64,000 bases of DNA from Methylobacterium mesophilicum SR1.6/6 (GTDB taxonomy: Bacteria; Pseudomonadota; Alphaproteobacteria; Rhizobiales; Beijerinckiaceae), in the NCBI RefSeq assembly GCF_000364445.2, contig NZ_CP043538.1:722501-786500 (forward strand), written 5' to 3'. The notes beneath the pieces were generated by a model. The model worked only from the letters and a program-made list of their open reading frames with translations. It ran no database searches and had not been told where the DNA came from. The translations under genes were made by a program, and so were the position numbers. Of the stretch, positions 57,236-64,000 are shown piece after piece (position 1 is the first letter of the stretch; each line of letters starts with the position of its first letter).

Positions 57236-58216
57236 ATGAGCGCTCCCCTCGTCCGGATCGCGGGCGTCGGCCTCGACATCCGCGGCCGGCGTGTGCTGGA
57301 GCGCGTCGATCTCGCCCTCGCCGCCGGCGAGACGCTGGCCCTGTTGGGGCCGAACGGGGCCGGCAAGTCGTCGCTGATGCGTTTGGTGGCGGGCCGCCTC
57401 GCCCCGAGCGCCGGGACGGTGCGCGTCGCGGATTCCGATCCGTACCGGGACGGCCATGCACGGCGGGCCATCGGCTGGGTACCGCAGGAGATCGCCCTCT
57501 ATCCGCGGCTGACCGTCTCGGAGAACCTCGGCGTCTTCGGTCAGCTGGCGGGCGTGCCCCGGCGCGATCGGAAGGCGGCGGTCGAGGCCGCCCTCGCCAT
57601 GGCCGACATCGCCGACGTGGCGCGCCGCCCCGTGGGCGTCCTGTCGGGGGGCTACCGGCGCCGGGTCAACATCGCGGCGAGCCTGATGAACCGGCCCCGC
57701 CTCGTCCTCCTCGACGAACCGACCAGCGGCGTCGACCTCGCGGCCCGGGCCGCAATCCACGCGGTTCTGGACCGGCTCAAGGCGGCGGGGACGGCGATCC
57801 TCCTTGCCACCCACGATTTCGGCGAAGCTGAGCGGCTCGCGTCCCGTGTCGCCTTCCTGGCGCACGGCCGGGTCGTGCGCGAGGGGCGACTCTCCGATCT
57901 CCTGGCGCAGCTGCGCGCGGGCGCGCCGGAGCGCGAGCTGAGCCTCGCCGTGCCGGCGGACGCCGCCGCCGAGGCCGTGCTGCGCCGCGCCGGTTTCGCG
58001 CCGGCCGATGCGGACAGCCTCTCGTGGCGCTCGGTTGAACGCTCCGGCCTCGACGGCGCCGCCCTGCTCGGCGCCCTGCGGGCGCAGGGGGTGCCGGTCG
58101 CCGAGGTGCGGGTGCGGGCGCCGCGCCTGGAGGCGCTCTACCTCGACGCGCTCCGGCCTCGGGAGGTCGCGGATCGCGACGCGTCCGCCCCGCGCCGCCT
58201 GGGAGCGGCCCGGTGA
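57236..58216 (+). CDS. ABC transporter ATP-binding protein
   Basis: 326 residues. Walker A GPNGAGKS at 38-45, signature LSGGYRRRV, Walker [13 protein letters not shown], switch His in ATHDF. A C-terminal domain of about 110 residues follows, as in drug/lipid exporters of the NatA/CcmA type. Starts 4 bp after the DUF2141 gene. Pairs with the following ABC-2 permease. Confidence 0.92.
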   Translation: MSAPLVRIAGVGLDIRGRRVLERVDLALAAGETLALLGPNGAGKSSLMRLVAGRLAPSAGTVRVADSDPYRDGHARRAIGWVPQEIALYPRLTVSENLGVFGQLAGVPRRDRKAAVEAALAMADIADVARRPVGVLSGGYRRRVNIAASLMNRPRLVLLDEPTSGVDLAARAAIHAVLDRLKAAGTAILLATHDFGEAERLASRVAFLAHGRVVREGRLSDLLAQLRAGAPERELSLAVPADAAAEAVLRRAGFAPADADSLSWRSVERSGLDGAALLGALRAQGVPVAEVRVRAPRLEALYLDALRPREVADRDASAPRRLGAAR

Positions 58217-59421
58217 TCGGCGCCGCGTTCAGGGTCATGGCGCTGAGCCTCGTGCGCGACCGCGCCGCGCTGGTGATGGCCTTCGTCCTGCCCACGGTGA
58301 TCTTCTCGATCTTCGCGGCGATCTTCTCGGGGGCGACGGGCGACCGGATCCGCATCCATCTCGGGCTCGCCGATCTCGCCCGGACGGCGGCTACGGAACG
58401 CCTCGCCGACGCGCTGGCGGCGGACCCATCGCTGAGGGTCTCGCGGCTGCCGGCGGCGAACCTCGCCGACGTGGCGCACGCCGTCCGCTCCGGCGAGGTC
58501 GACGTGGCGCTCGTCCTGCGGGGCGACCTGATCGCCGCCCCGGCGGGCACCGCCCCCGGCCCGGCCGACCAGCCCGTGGTCCTCGTGGAGAATCCCGCCA
58601 AGGCGCTGGCGACGCCGATCGCGCTCGGGCAGCTCCAGCGGGTGCTGAACGAGGCGCTGCCCGACGTAGTCCTGTCGCGCATCGTCGCCGACGTGGAGCG
58701 GACGGGCAAAATCGGAGCGGACGAGCGCCGCTTCCTCGACGAGGCTTTCGCGGAGCAGCGGGCGAAGAAGGAGCCGTTCAGCTTCGCCGATATGGTGGAG
58801 CGGCGCAGCACGGCCGCCGGGACCGGAAACGCCCGGGTAAGCTACTACGCGGGGGCGATCACGGCGGTGTTCCTGCTGTTCGCCGCCATGCAGGGGGCAA
58901 TGTCCCTGGTCGAGGAGCGGGAATCCGGCTTGGCCGAGCGACTGATGGCCGGGCCCGGCGGTTTGCCGGTGGTGGTCCTGGGCAAATTCGGCTTCCTGAC
59001 CTTGCAGGGCCTTGTGCAGGCCGGCCTGATCTTCCTGGCGGCCGCCCTGCTCTATGGGGTCGAGATCGGGCCGCACTGGCCCACGTTCCTGGCCACCTGC
59101 CTTCTGGTCTCCGCGATGGCAGCCGGTCTGGCACTCGCCGCCTGCGCGCTCGCGGGCTCGCGCCAACAGGCCCACCTGGTCTCGACCTTCGGCGTGCTGC
59201 TGCTCTCGGCGGTGGGCGGCTCCATGGTCCCCCGTTTCCTGATGCCGCCCTGGCTCCAGCAGGCCGGCTGGCTCACGCCCAACGCCTGGGCGATCGAGGC
59301 CTATCAGACCGCGCTGGGCGAAGGCTTCGCCGCCGCGGCGCCGGCCCTGGCGGTTCTGAGCGCCCTGATGCTCGCGGGCTTGGGCCTCGCGGTGGCGCTG
59401 GCCGCGCGGCGGACCATCTGA
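58213..59421 (+). CDS. ABC-2 type transporter permease
   Basis: 402 residues. One N-terminal helix ([20 protein letters not shown]), a large extracytoplasmic part to about residue 210, then five helices including [20 protein letters not shown] and [20 protein letters not shown], typical of ABC-2 exporters. GTGA overlap with the ATPase gene. Substrate is unknown; a carotenoid or its polar derivative is suggested by position only. Confidence 0.9.
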   Translation: MIGAAFRVMALSLVRDRAALVMAFVLPTVIFSIFAAIFSGATGDRIRIHLGLADLARTAATERLADALAADPSLRVSRLPAANLADVAHAVRSGEVDVALVLRGDLIAAPAGTAPGPADQPVVLVENPAKALATPIALGQLQRVLNEALPDVVLSRIVADVERTGKIGADERRFLDEAFAEQRAKKEPFSFADMVERRSTAAGTGNARVSYYAGAITAVFLLFAAMQGAMSLVEERESGLAERLMAGPGGLPVVVLGKFGFLTLQGLVQAGLIFLAAALLYGVEIGPHWPTFLATCLLVSAMAAGLALAACALAGSRQQAHLVSTFGVLLLSAVGGSMVPRFLMPPWLQQAGWLTPNAWAIEAYQTALGEGFAAAAPALAVLSALMLAGLGLAVALAARRTI

Positions 59422-59437
59422 CGGCCGTGAGGCGGGC

Positions 59438-59917
59438 CTACTCGACGTAGACGCCCGCCCCGATCAGGGCCTCCATCCCAGCGACCCGCGTGGCGCAGAC
59501 ATAGCTCCATTTCACCGTAGGGGCGGAGTGTCCGGGCTTCGGGAACATGTAATCGACCCAGCCGGAGCCGAACCGGTGGACGGTGTCGATGAAGGCCCGG
59601 AGAAACAGCTTGCCGTCGGCATCGCGCTCGTCGAGCAGGTCCCGACCCTCGCGATTGGGTTGGGCGGCGTTGAACAGAACGATCCCTCGCATGTCGACGA
59701 CGAACAGGTAGACGTCGCCGTACCGCCACGGGCTCCCCTTCCGCCTGAAGTCCGCGAACGCATCGGTGCCGCGTTCCTCCACGAACTCGGCCGCCCTGTT
59801 GACGAGCGATTCGATCTCCAGCGCCTGATGTAGGACCGGCGGCGATCGCCTCCCCATGGCGGGCAGCGTGGCGGCGAGCAACACGAGGAGGGGCCAGATC
59901 AGGAAGGCTCTCTTCAT
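59438..59917 (-). CDS. Secreted single-cache domain protein
   Basis: 159 residues. Signal peptide MKRAFLIWPLLVLLAATLPA. The rest is an sCache_2-type sensor domain: YLFVVDMRGIVLFNAAQPNR, then LLDERDADGKLFLRAFIDTV and GSGWVDYMFPKPG. There is no kinase or methyl-accepting part, so it is a free periplasmic ligand-binding module. Convergent with the ABC permease. Confidence 0.85.
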   Translation of the reverse strand: MKRAFLIWPLLVLLAATLPAMGRRSPPVLHQALEIESLVNRAAEFVEERGTDAFADFRRKGSPWRYGDVYLFVVDMRGIVLFNAAQPNREGRDLLDERDADGKLFLRAFIDTVHRFGSGWVDYMFPKPGHSAPTVKWSYVCATRVAGMEALIGAGVYVE

Positions 59918-60090
59918 GCCCTCGCCTCACCGAAACAGCGGACCGATTCCCCCGACGCACCAAGGGCCTACGCCCCGATTGCGGACCTCCGGCCGATGAC
60001 GTCGACGGCCGATGCGGCCTCGGCGGTGCCTGCGGCATCGGGGGCCACCCGCCTGTGCTGACGCGGGCATGAACCTCTCGCCGGGACCTG

Positions 60091-60393
60091 TCAGGCCCGG
60101 ATCTCCAGCGGCGGACCGCCGATCGAGAGGTGATGCCGCACGGCGGACAACCAAGTCCGCCGGGGCGGAACGCCCAGGCTCAGGGTATCGGGCAGGGCCT
60201 CGAAGACCAAGCGGTTGCGGTGCAGCTCGATGGTCCGCTGGAGATGCCGCATTGCCGCAAGCCCCTGCATCGCCATCAGGCGGTGCCCCTCGCAGGCATG
60301 GGCCAGTTCCAGACGACGCACCGCGTCCTCGGCGCGGGCGATCAGCCCGCGCGCCTCCGTGCCGTAAAGCTCCATCTCAGCGAGATCCGGCAT
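60091..60393 (-). CDS. Hypothetical helical protein
   Basis: 100 residues from MPDLAEMELYGTEARGLIAR, with amphipathic helices and a short C-terminal region LSIGGPPLEIRA. No family recognised. ATG 60393 is chosen because codon bias falls off upstream. May be a short regulatory or stress protein; no evidence either way. Confidence 0.5.
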   Translation of the reverse strand: MPDLAEMELYGTEARGLIARAEDAVRRLELAHACEGHRLMAMQGLAAMRHLQRTIELHRNRLVFEALPDTLSLGVPPRRTWLSAVRHHLSIGGPPLEIRA

Positions 60394-60650
60394 CGCAACC
60401 TCCGCGACGATCGCAACCCGAGATATCCGGTAATCCCTGAATACGACCGCCGCGAGTTGCGGCACATCCTCTATTTGGGGGTCGTCATGGCCTGGGGACC
60501 GTCGCGGCGGGACGCGACCTGTCGCGCGGCGACGTCGAGGGGTGCGGGCCTCGGGCCGCGACGATCCGCGCCGGCCCTGCGACCAGCTGCGCGCGGACAC
60601 CGGCGGCGCGATCGGGCACGGTCCGGCTCCGCTTGTCTCGAGATCACGCC
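60394..60650. other. Divergent intergenic region before glutamine amidotransferase
   Basis: 257 bp. An AT-richer segment at 60415-60450 may hold promoters. No gene or clear operator seen. Confidence 0.35.
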
Positions 60651-61493
60651 ATGCTCCGCCTGCTCATCGCCGACGGCAACGATCGCGCGGCCCGCGACCG
60701 GCACGTCGCCGCGACCGGCCGCACGTCGGCCGAGTCCTACGCGGCGGTCGTCCAGGCCCTCGCGCCGGACGCGACCTGCCACCTCATCAGCCCGGCCGAT
60801 GCCGACGCCGCTCTGCCGGCCGGCCTGCCGGATTTCGACGGGCTGATCTTCACCGGTTCGACTCTCAAGGTCGCCGACGGCACGCCAGCGGTGACCCGGC
60901 AGCTCGACTTGATGCGATCGGCCCTGGAGGCAGGCCTGCCGGTGTTCGGCTCATGCTGGGGCGTACAGGTCGCCGCCACGGTGACCGGTGGGCGGGCCGC
61001 CGGGAACCCGCGGGGCCCGGAATACGGCTTCGCCCGGGCGATCAGCGCCACCGAGGAGGGCCGGACCCATGCACTCCTGGCGGGGCGTCCGGCGTCGTGG
61101 GACGCCCCGGCGATCCACTCCGATGCCGTGCTGGCGCCACCCCCGGGGGCCCGGGTGCTGGCCGGCAACCGGATCCTGGGCATCCAGGCGCTCGAGATCC
61201 GGTACGGGGCCGGCTGGTTCTGGGGGACGCAGTACCATCCGGAACTCGACCTCGACGAACTCGCCGCGATGCTGCGCCTCTGCGACACGGCCATCGTCGA
61301 GGCGGGCCTCGCCGAGGATGCCGCAGCGGTGGCGGCTTATGCCAACGAGATCGCCGCGCTCCAGGACGACCAAACCGACGCCGCCCACCGGCTGGCCTGG
61401 CGCCACGGTGTCGGCCCGGAGGTGCTGGAGGCCGGCCTTCGCCGCCGCGAGATCGGCAACTTTCTGGCGCGGCTGTCCACAGGCGAGGCCTGA
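60651..61493 (+). CDS. Class I glutamine amidotransferase
   Basis: 280 residues. Catalytic Cys102 in FGSCWGVQVA; His196 and Glu198 in TQYHPELDLDE. This is the triad of class I amidotransferases (GMP synthase-like). There is no fused synthetase domain, and a C-terminal helical extension of about 70 residues is present. Acceptor unknown. ATG 60651 is used; a TTG six codons earlier is possible. It precedes the second desaturase by 104 bp. Confidence 0.86.
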   Translation: MLRLLIADGNDRAARDRHVAATGRTSAESYAAVVQALAPDATCHLISPADADAALPAGLPDFDGLIFTGSTLKVADGTPAVTRQLDLMRSALEAGLPVFGSCWGVQVAATVTGGRAAGNPRGPEYGFARAISATEEGRTHALLAGRPASWDAPAIHSDAVLAPPPGARVLAGNRILGIQALEIRYGAGWFWGTQYHPELDLDELAAMLRLCDTAIVEAGLAEDAAAVAAYANEIAALQDDQTDAAHRLAWRHGVGPEVLEAGLRRREIGNFLARLSTGEA

Positions 61494-61597
61494 CAAGCCC
61501 CCGCCGCGACCGGGTGGCGCGTTGACCCGCCCGCCCCTGGGTCTAGCTTCGCTGTCGCGGGCCCCGCCGTTGAGGGCTCGGGGAGCGATCCTTCAGG

Positions 61598-63127
61598 ATG
61601 AGCCAGGATTCCACGGTCGCCGTCATCGGCAGCGGGCTCGGCGGACTCGCGGCCGCGTGCGTCGCCGCAGCGCGGGGCCACCGCGTGACGGTCTACGACA
61701 AGAACGGCTGGCTCGGCGGAAAGGCGGCGGTGCTGCACGAGGGCGGCTTCCGCTTCGACATGGGCCCGACCATCCTTACCGTACCCCGGGTGCTGGAGCG
61801 GATCTTCGCCGAGGCCGGGCGCTCGGTCCACGACTATATGGACCTGCGCCGGCTCGACCCGCAATGGCGCTGCTTCTTCGACGACGGCACCCATATCGAC
61901 CTGATGCAGGACGTCGAGCGGATGGCCGGCGACATGGAGCGCTTCGCGCCCGGCACCGGCGAGGGCTACAAGAAGTTCATCTCGATCTCGGAGCACCTCC
62001 ACGGCGTCTCCGAACGGTTCTTCTTCTGGAAGCCGGTGGAGGACCTGTTCGACACGATCAACATCCGCGCCAACATGAATCCCGGCACGCTGCGCGACGT
62101 GCTGTCCCTGCGCATGCACGCCTCCGTCGCCTCGACCATCCGCGGCAAGGTCAAGGACGCCCGGCTCGCGCAGATGCTCGACCACTTCGTGCAGTATGTC
62201 GGCTCCTCGCCCTACGGCGCACCGGCGGTGCTCTGCGCCATCGCCCACATGCAGACCGCGGACGGCATCTGGTATCCGATGGGCGGCACCCGGGCGGTGG
62301 CGGAAGGACTGGCGAAGCTCGCCCAGGAACTCGGCGCCACCTGCAAGACCGACACCGAGGTTACGGGGATCGAGACCGCCAACGGCGCGGTCCGGGGCGT
62401 GCGCACCGCCGACGGCGTCACACCGTTCGACGCGGTGATCTCCAACATGGATTCGGTGCGGACCTACCGCGAGCTCGTCGGCGGCGAGGCGGCCAAGGCC
62501 TACGCCAAGAAGAATCCGGAGCCGGCCTGCTCGGGCGTGGTGCTCTATCTCGGCCTGAACAAGCGCTACGAGCACCTGAACCACCACGACTTCGTCTTCT
62601 CCCGGGACCCGGAAGAGGAGTTCGATTACATCTACAACAAGGGCGAGCCGGCCCCGGACCCGACCGCCTACCTGGCGGCACCTTCCTCCACCGATCCGAG
62701 CGTGGCGCCGGAGGGCGGCGAGGCGCTCTACGTCCTGGTGCACACGCCCTATCTCCGGCCCCACCACGACTGGCGCCCGGACGGGCCGCTGTTCCAAAAA
62801 TACCGCCGGACGATCCTCGACAAGCTCAAGCGGACCGCCGGCATGCCGGATCTGGAGGAGCGCGTCGTGGTCGAGCGCCATCTGACGCCGCAGGACATCC
62901 ACGAGCGCTACAAGGTCCTCAACGGCGCGATTTACGGCCTCGCCTCGCACGGGCGGGTGATGGGCGCGTTCAAGCCGGGCAACCGCTCGCGGCAAGTGCG
63001 CGGGCTCTATCTCGCGGGCGGCGCCGCCCACCCCGGACCCGGCATGCCGATGGTCATGATGTCGGGCTGGATCGCCGCAGACGCGCACGATCAGGACGCC
63101 CGCGGCACGCTGCGCGCCTCTGCGTGA
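61598..63127 (+). CDS. Carotenoid desaturase, CrtI/CrtN family (2)
   Basis: 509-residue FAD enzyme. N-terminal GSGLGGLAAA at 11-20, the family motif FRFDMGPTILTVPRVLERIF, and C-terminal LYLAGGAAHPGPGMPMVMMS. Closest in layout to phytoene or diapophytoene desaturases; it could work in sequence with the desaturase at 55190. GTGA overlap with the acyltransferase gene that follows. Confidence 0.9.
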   Translation: MSQDSTVAVIGSGLGGLAAACVAAARGHRVTVYDKNGWLGGKAAVLHEGGFRFDMGPTILTVPRVLERIFAEAGRSVHDYMDLRRLDPQWRCFFDDGTHIDLMQDVERMAGDMERFAPGTGEGYKKFISISEHLHGVSERFFFWKPVEDLFDTINIRANMNPGTLRDVLSLRMHASVASTIRGKVKDARLAQMLDHFVQYVGSSPYGAPAVLCAIAHMQTADGIWYPMGGTRAVAEGLAKLAQELGATCKTDTEVTGIETANGAVRGVRTADGVTPFDAVISNMDSVRTYRELVGGEAAKAYAKKNPEPACSGVVLYLGLNKRYEHLNHHDFVFSRDPEEEFDYIYNKGEPAPDPTAYLAAPSSTDPSVAPEGGEALYVLVHTPYLRPHHDWRPDGPLFQKYRRTILDKLKRTAGMPDLEERVVVERHLTPQDIHERYKVLNGAIYGLASHGRVMGAFKPGNRSRQVRGLYLAGGAAHPGPGMPMVMMSGWIAADAHDQDARGTLRASA

Positions 63128-63972
63128 GGCATACGGAGCCGGATACGTCCTCCTACGCGGGAGGAGGGAGACGCGCGCAGCTTCCTCCCGTTTCCCCTCC
63201 GATCCGCGCGTTCATGGTGGCATGGTTCGCGCGCTACCTGCATCGCCACTTCGATGCCCTGCGCTTGCCGCTCTGGAGCACGCTCCCGGCCGCCGACCAC
63301 CCCGGGCCGATCGTCGTCTACAGCAACCATCCGGCATGGTGGGACGCGCTCCTCATCATCGTGCTGGCAGGGCGGCTTTACCCGCGCCGGACGAGCCGCG
63401 CGCCCTTCGACGCGGCGATGCTGGCGCGCTACCGCATCTTCGAACGGATCGGCGCATTCGGGGTGGATCTCGACAGTCCCCGTGGCGCCGCGCAGTTCCT
63501 GGCCGCCGCCCGCTCGATCCTGTCCGGACCGGACGGGATGCTCTGGATCACCGCCCAGGGCCGCTTCGCCGACGTACGGGCCCGCCCCCTCAACCTCCGG
63601 GCCGGCGTCGCGCGGCTCGCCGAGATTGCGCCGGATGCCCTGTTCGTCCCCCTCGCTCTCGAATACACCTTTTGGGACGAGCGCGGTGCCGGCGCCTTCG
63701 CGGCGTTCGGTCCGGGGATCGCGGGTGCCGAACTCGCCGCCCTGCCCCGGCCGGAGCGGCTCGCACGCCTCGAAACCGAGCTCACCGCCACCCTGGACCG
63801 CCTCGGCACCGACGTGATCAGCCGCGACCCGGAGCGCTTCCGGGTCTTGGTGACCGGCCGCAAGGGCGTCGGCGGGGTCTACGACGTCTGGCGGCGCGCC
63901 GCAGCCCGGCTCTCCGGGCGCCGGTTCGATCCGTCGCACCGCGCGTCCGACGGCTCCGGTCCAACCCCATGA
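63124..63972 (+). CDS. PlsC-like acyltransferase
   Basis: 282 residues. HX4D active-site motif NHPAWWD (His69, Asp74) and a later ITAQGRFADVRARPLNLRAG at the place of the substrate-binding block. GTG at 63124 overlaps the desaturase stop; this start keeps LPPVSPPIRAFMVAWFARYL, typical of this subgroup, whereas ATG 63214 would cut it. Lysophospholipid acylation is the family role; in this context, acylation of a carotenoid glycoside is a possible alternative. The window ends 28 bp later. Confidence 0.82.
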   Translation: MRHTEPDTSSYAGGGRRAQLPPVSPPIRAFMVAWFARYLHRHFDALRLPLWSTLPAADHPGPIVVYSNHPAWWDALLIIVLAGRLYPRRTSRAPFDAAMLARYRIFERIGAFGVDLDSPRGAAQFLAAARSILSGPDGMLWITAQGRFADVRARPLNLRAGVARLAEIAPDALFVPLALEYTFWDERGAGAFAAFGPGIAGAELAALPRPERLARLETELTATLDRLGTDVISRDPERFRVLVTGRKGVGGVYDVWRRAAARLSGRRFDPSHRASDGSGPTP

Positions 63973-64000
63973 GGCCTTTCGCTCCAACAGGTCCGCGTGC

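Overview
This window is about 64 kb of GC-rich bacterial chromosome. Gene content points to an alphaproteobacterium of the Hyphomicrobiales, most likely Methylobacterium or Methylorubrum. The signs are Porin_2-type porins, a SciP (CtrA inhibitor) gene, a Caulobacter-type fliF-fliG-fliH-fliN-flbD operon, an HpnL-like hopanoid gene, class I PHA synthase, homospermidine synthase and two CrtI/CrtN-type carotenoid desaturases. The genus is inferred from gene content, not proven. I see no tRNA, rRNA, IS element, CRISPR array or phage gene. Most genes are ordinary chromosomal genes with strong third-position G/C bias, many GTG or TTG starts, and many 4-nt start/stop overlaps.

Layout. 0-5 kb: two tandem porin paralogues with nearly identical 5' ends and different upstream DNA. 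5-7 kb: HupE/UreJ metal permease and a two-module PilZ protein. 7-14 kb: a five-gene peptide ABC importer, an inverted-repeat element, and a gamma-glutamyltransferase, together suggesting uptake and breakdown of glutathione or other gamma-glutamyl peptides. 14-21 kb: prfB with a programmed +1 frameshift, three small exported proteins, an AlaC-type aminotransferase, PHA synthase and a FadL-like porin. 21-28 kb: FAH-family hydrolase, biotin synthase, a histidine kinase, and a mnmA-pmtA-TVP38 operon.

28-41 kb is the motility block: fliK-flgD, sciP, fliF-fliG-fliH-fliN-flbD, then a polysaccharide co-polymerase, a Cys-rich DUF1636 protein, hpnL and fliP. A sigma-54 promoter-like sequence precedes fliK, and FlbD (a sigma-54 activator) is encoded nearby. 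CtrA-like sites (TTAA-N7-TTAA with one mismatch) lie upstream of sciP, fliF, the TadE-like genes at 41 kb and the large TPR gene at 44-48 kb. This suggests the block belongs to the CtrA/SciP/FlbD cell-cycle and motility circuit. 41-48 kb holds three TadE/TadG-like pseudopilin or adhesin proteins, a P-loop protein overlapping a 1,126-residue TPR protein, and an IalB-family protein.

48-54 kb: a 58-residue small ORF, homospermidine synthase, a MetA-type outer-membrane protein, a metallophosphoesterase, a short CDF transporter, a MaoC hydratase and a SpoU methyltransferase. 55-64 kb is a carotenoid region: desaturase, DUF2141 protein, ABC ATPase and ABC-2 permease in one tight operon; then a cache-domain protein, a small hypothetical gene and a glutamine amidotransferase; then a second desaturase overlapping a PlsC-like acyltransferase. 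The exporter and DUF2141 protein embedded with carotenoid genes are the best candidate for an undescribed system, possibly placement or export of a modified carotenoid.
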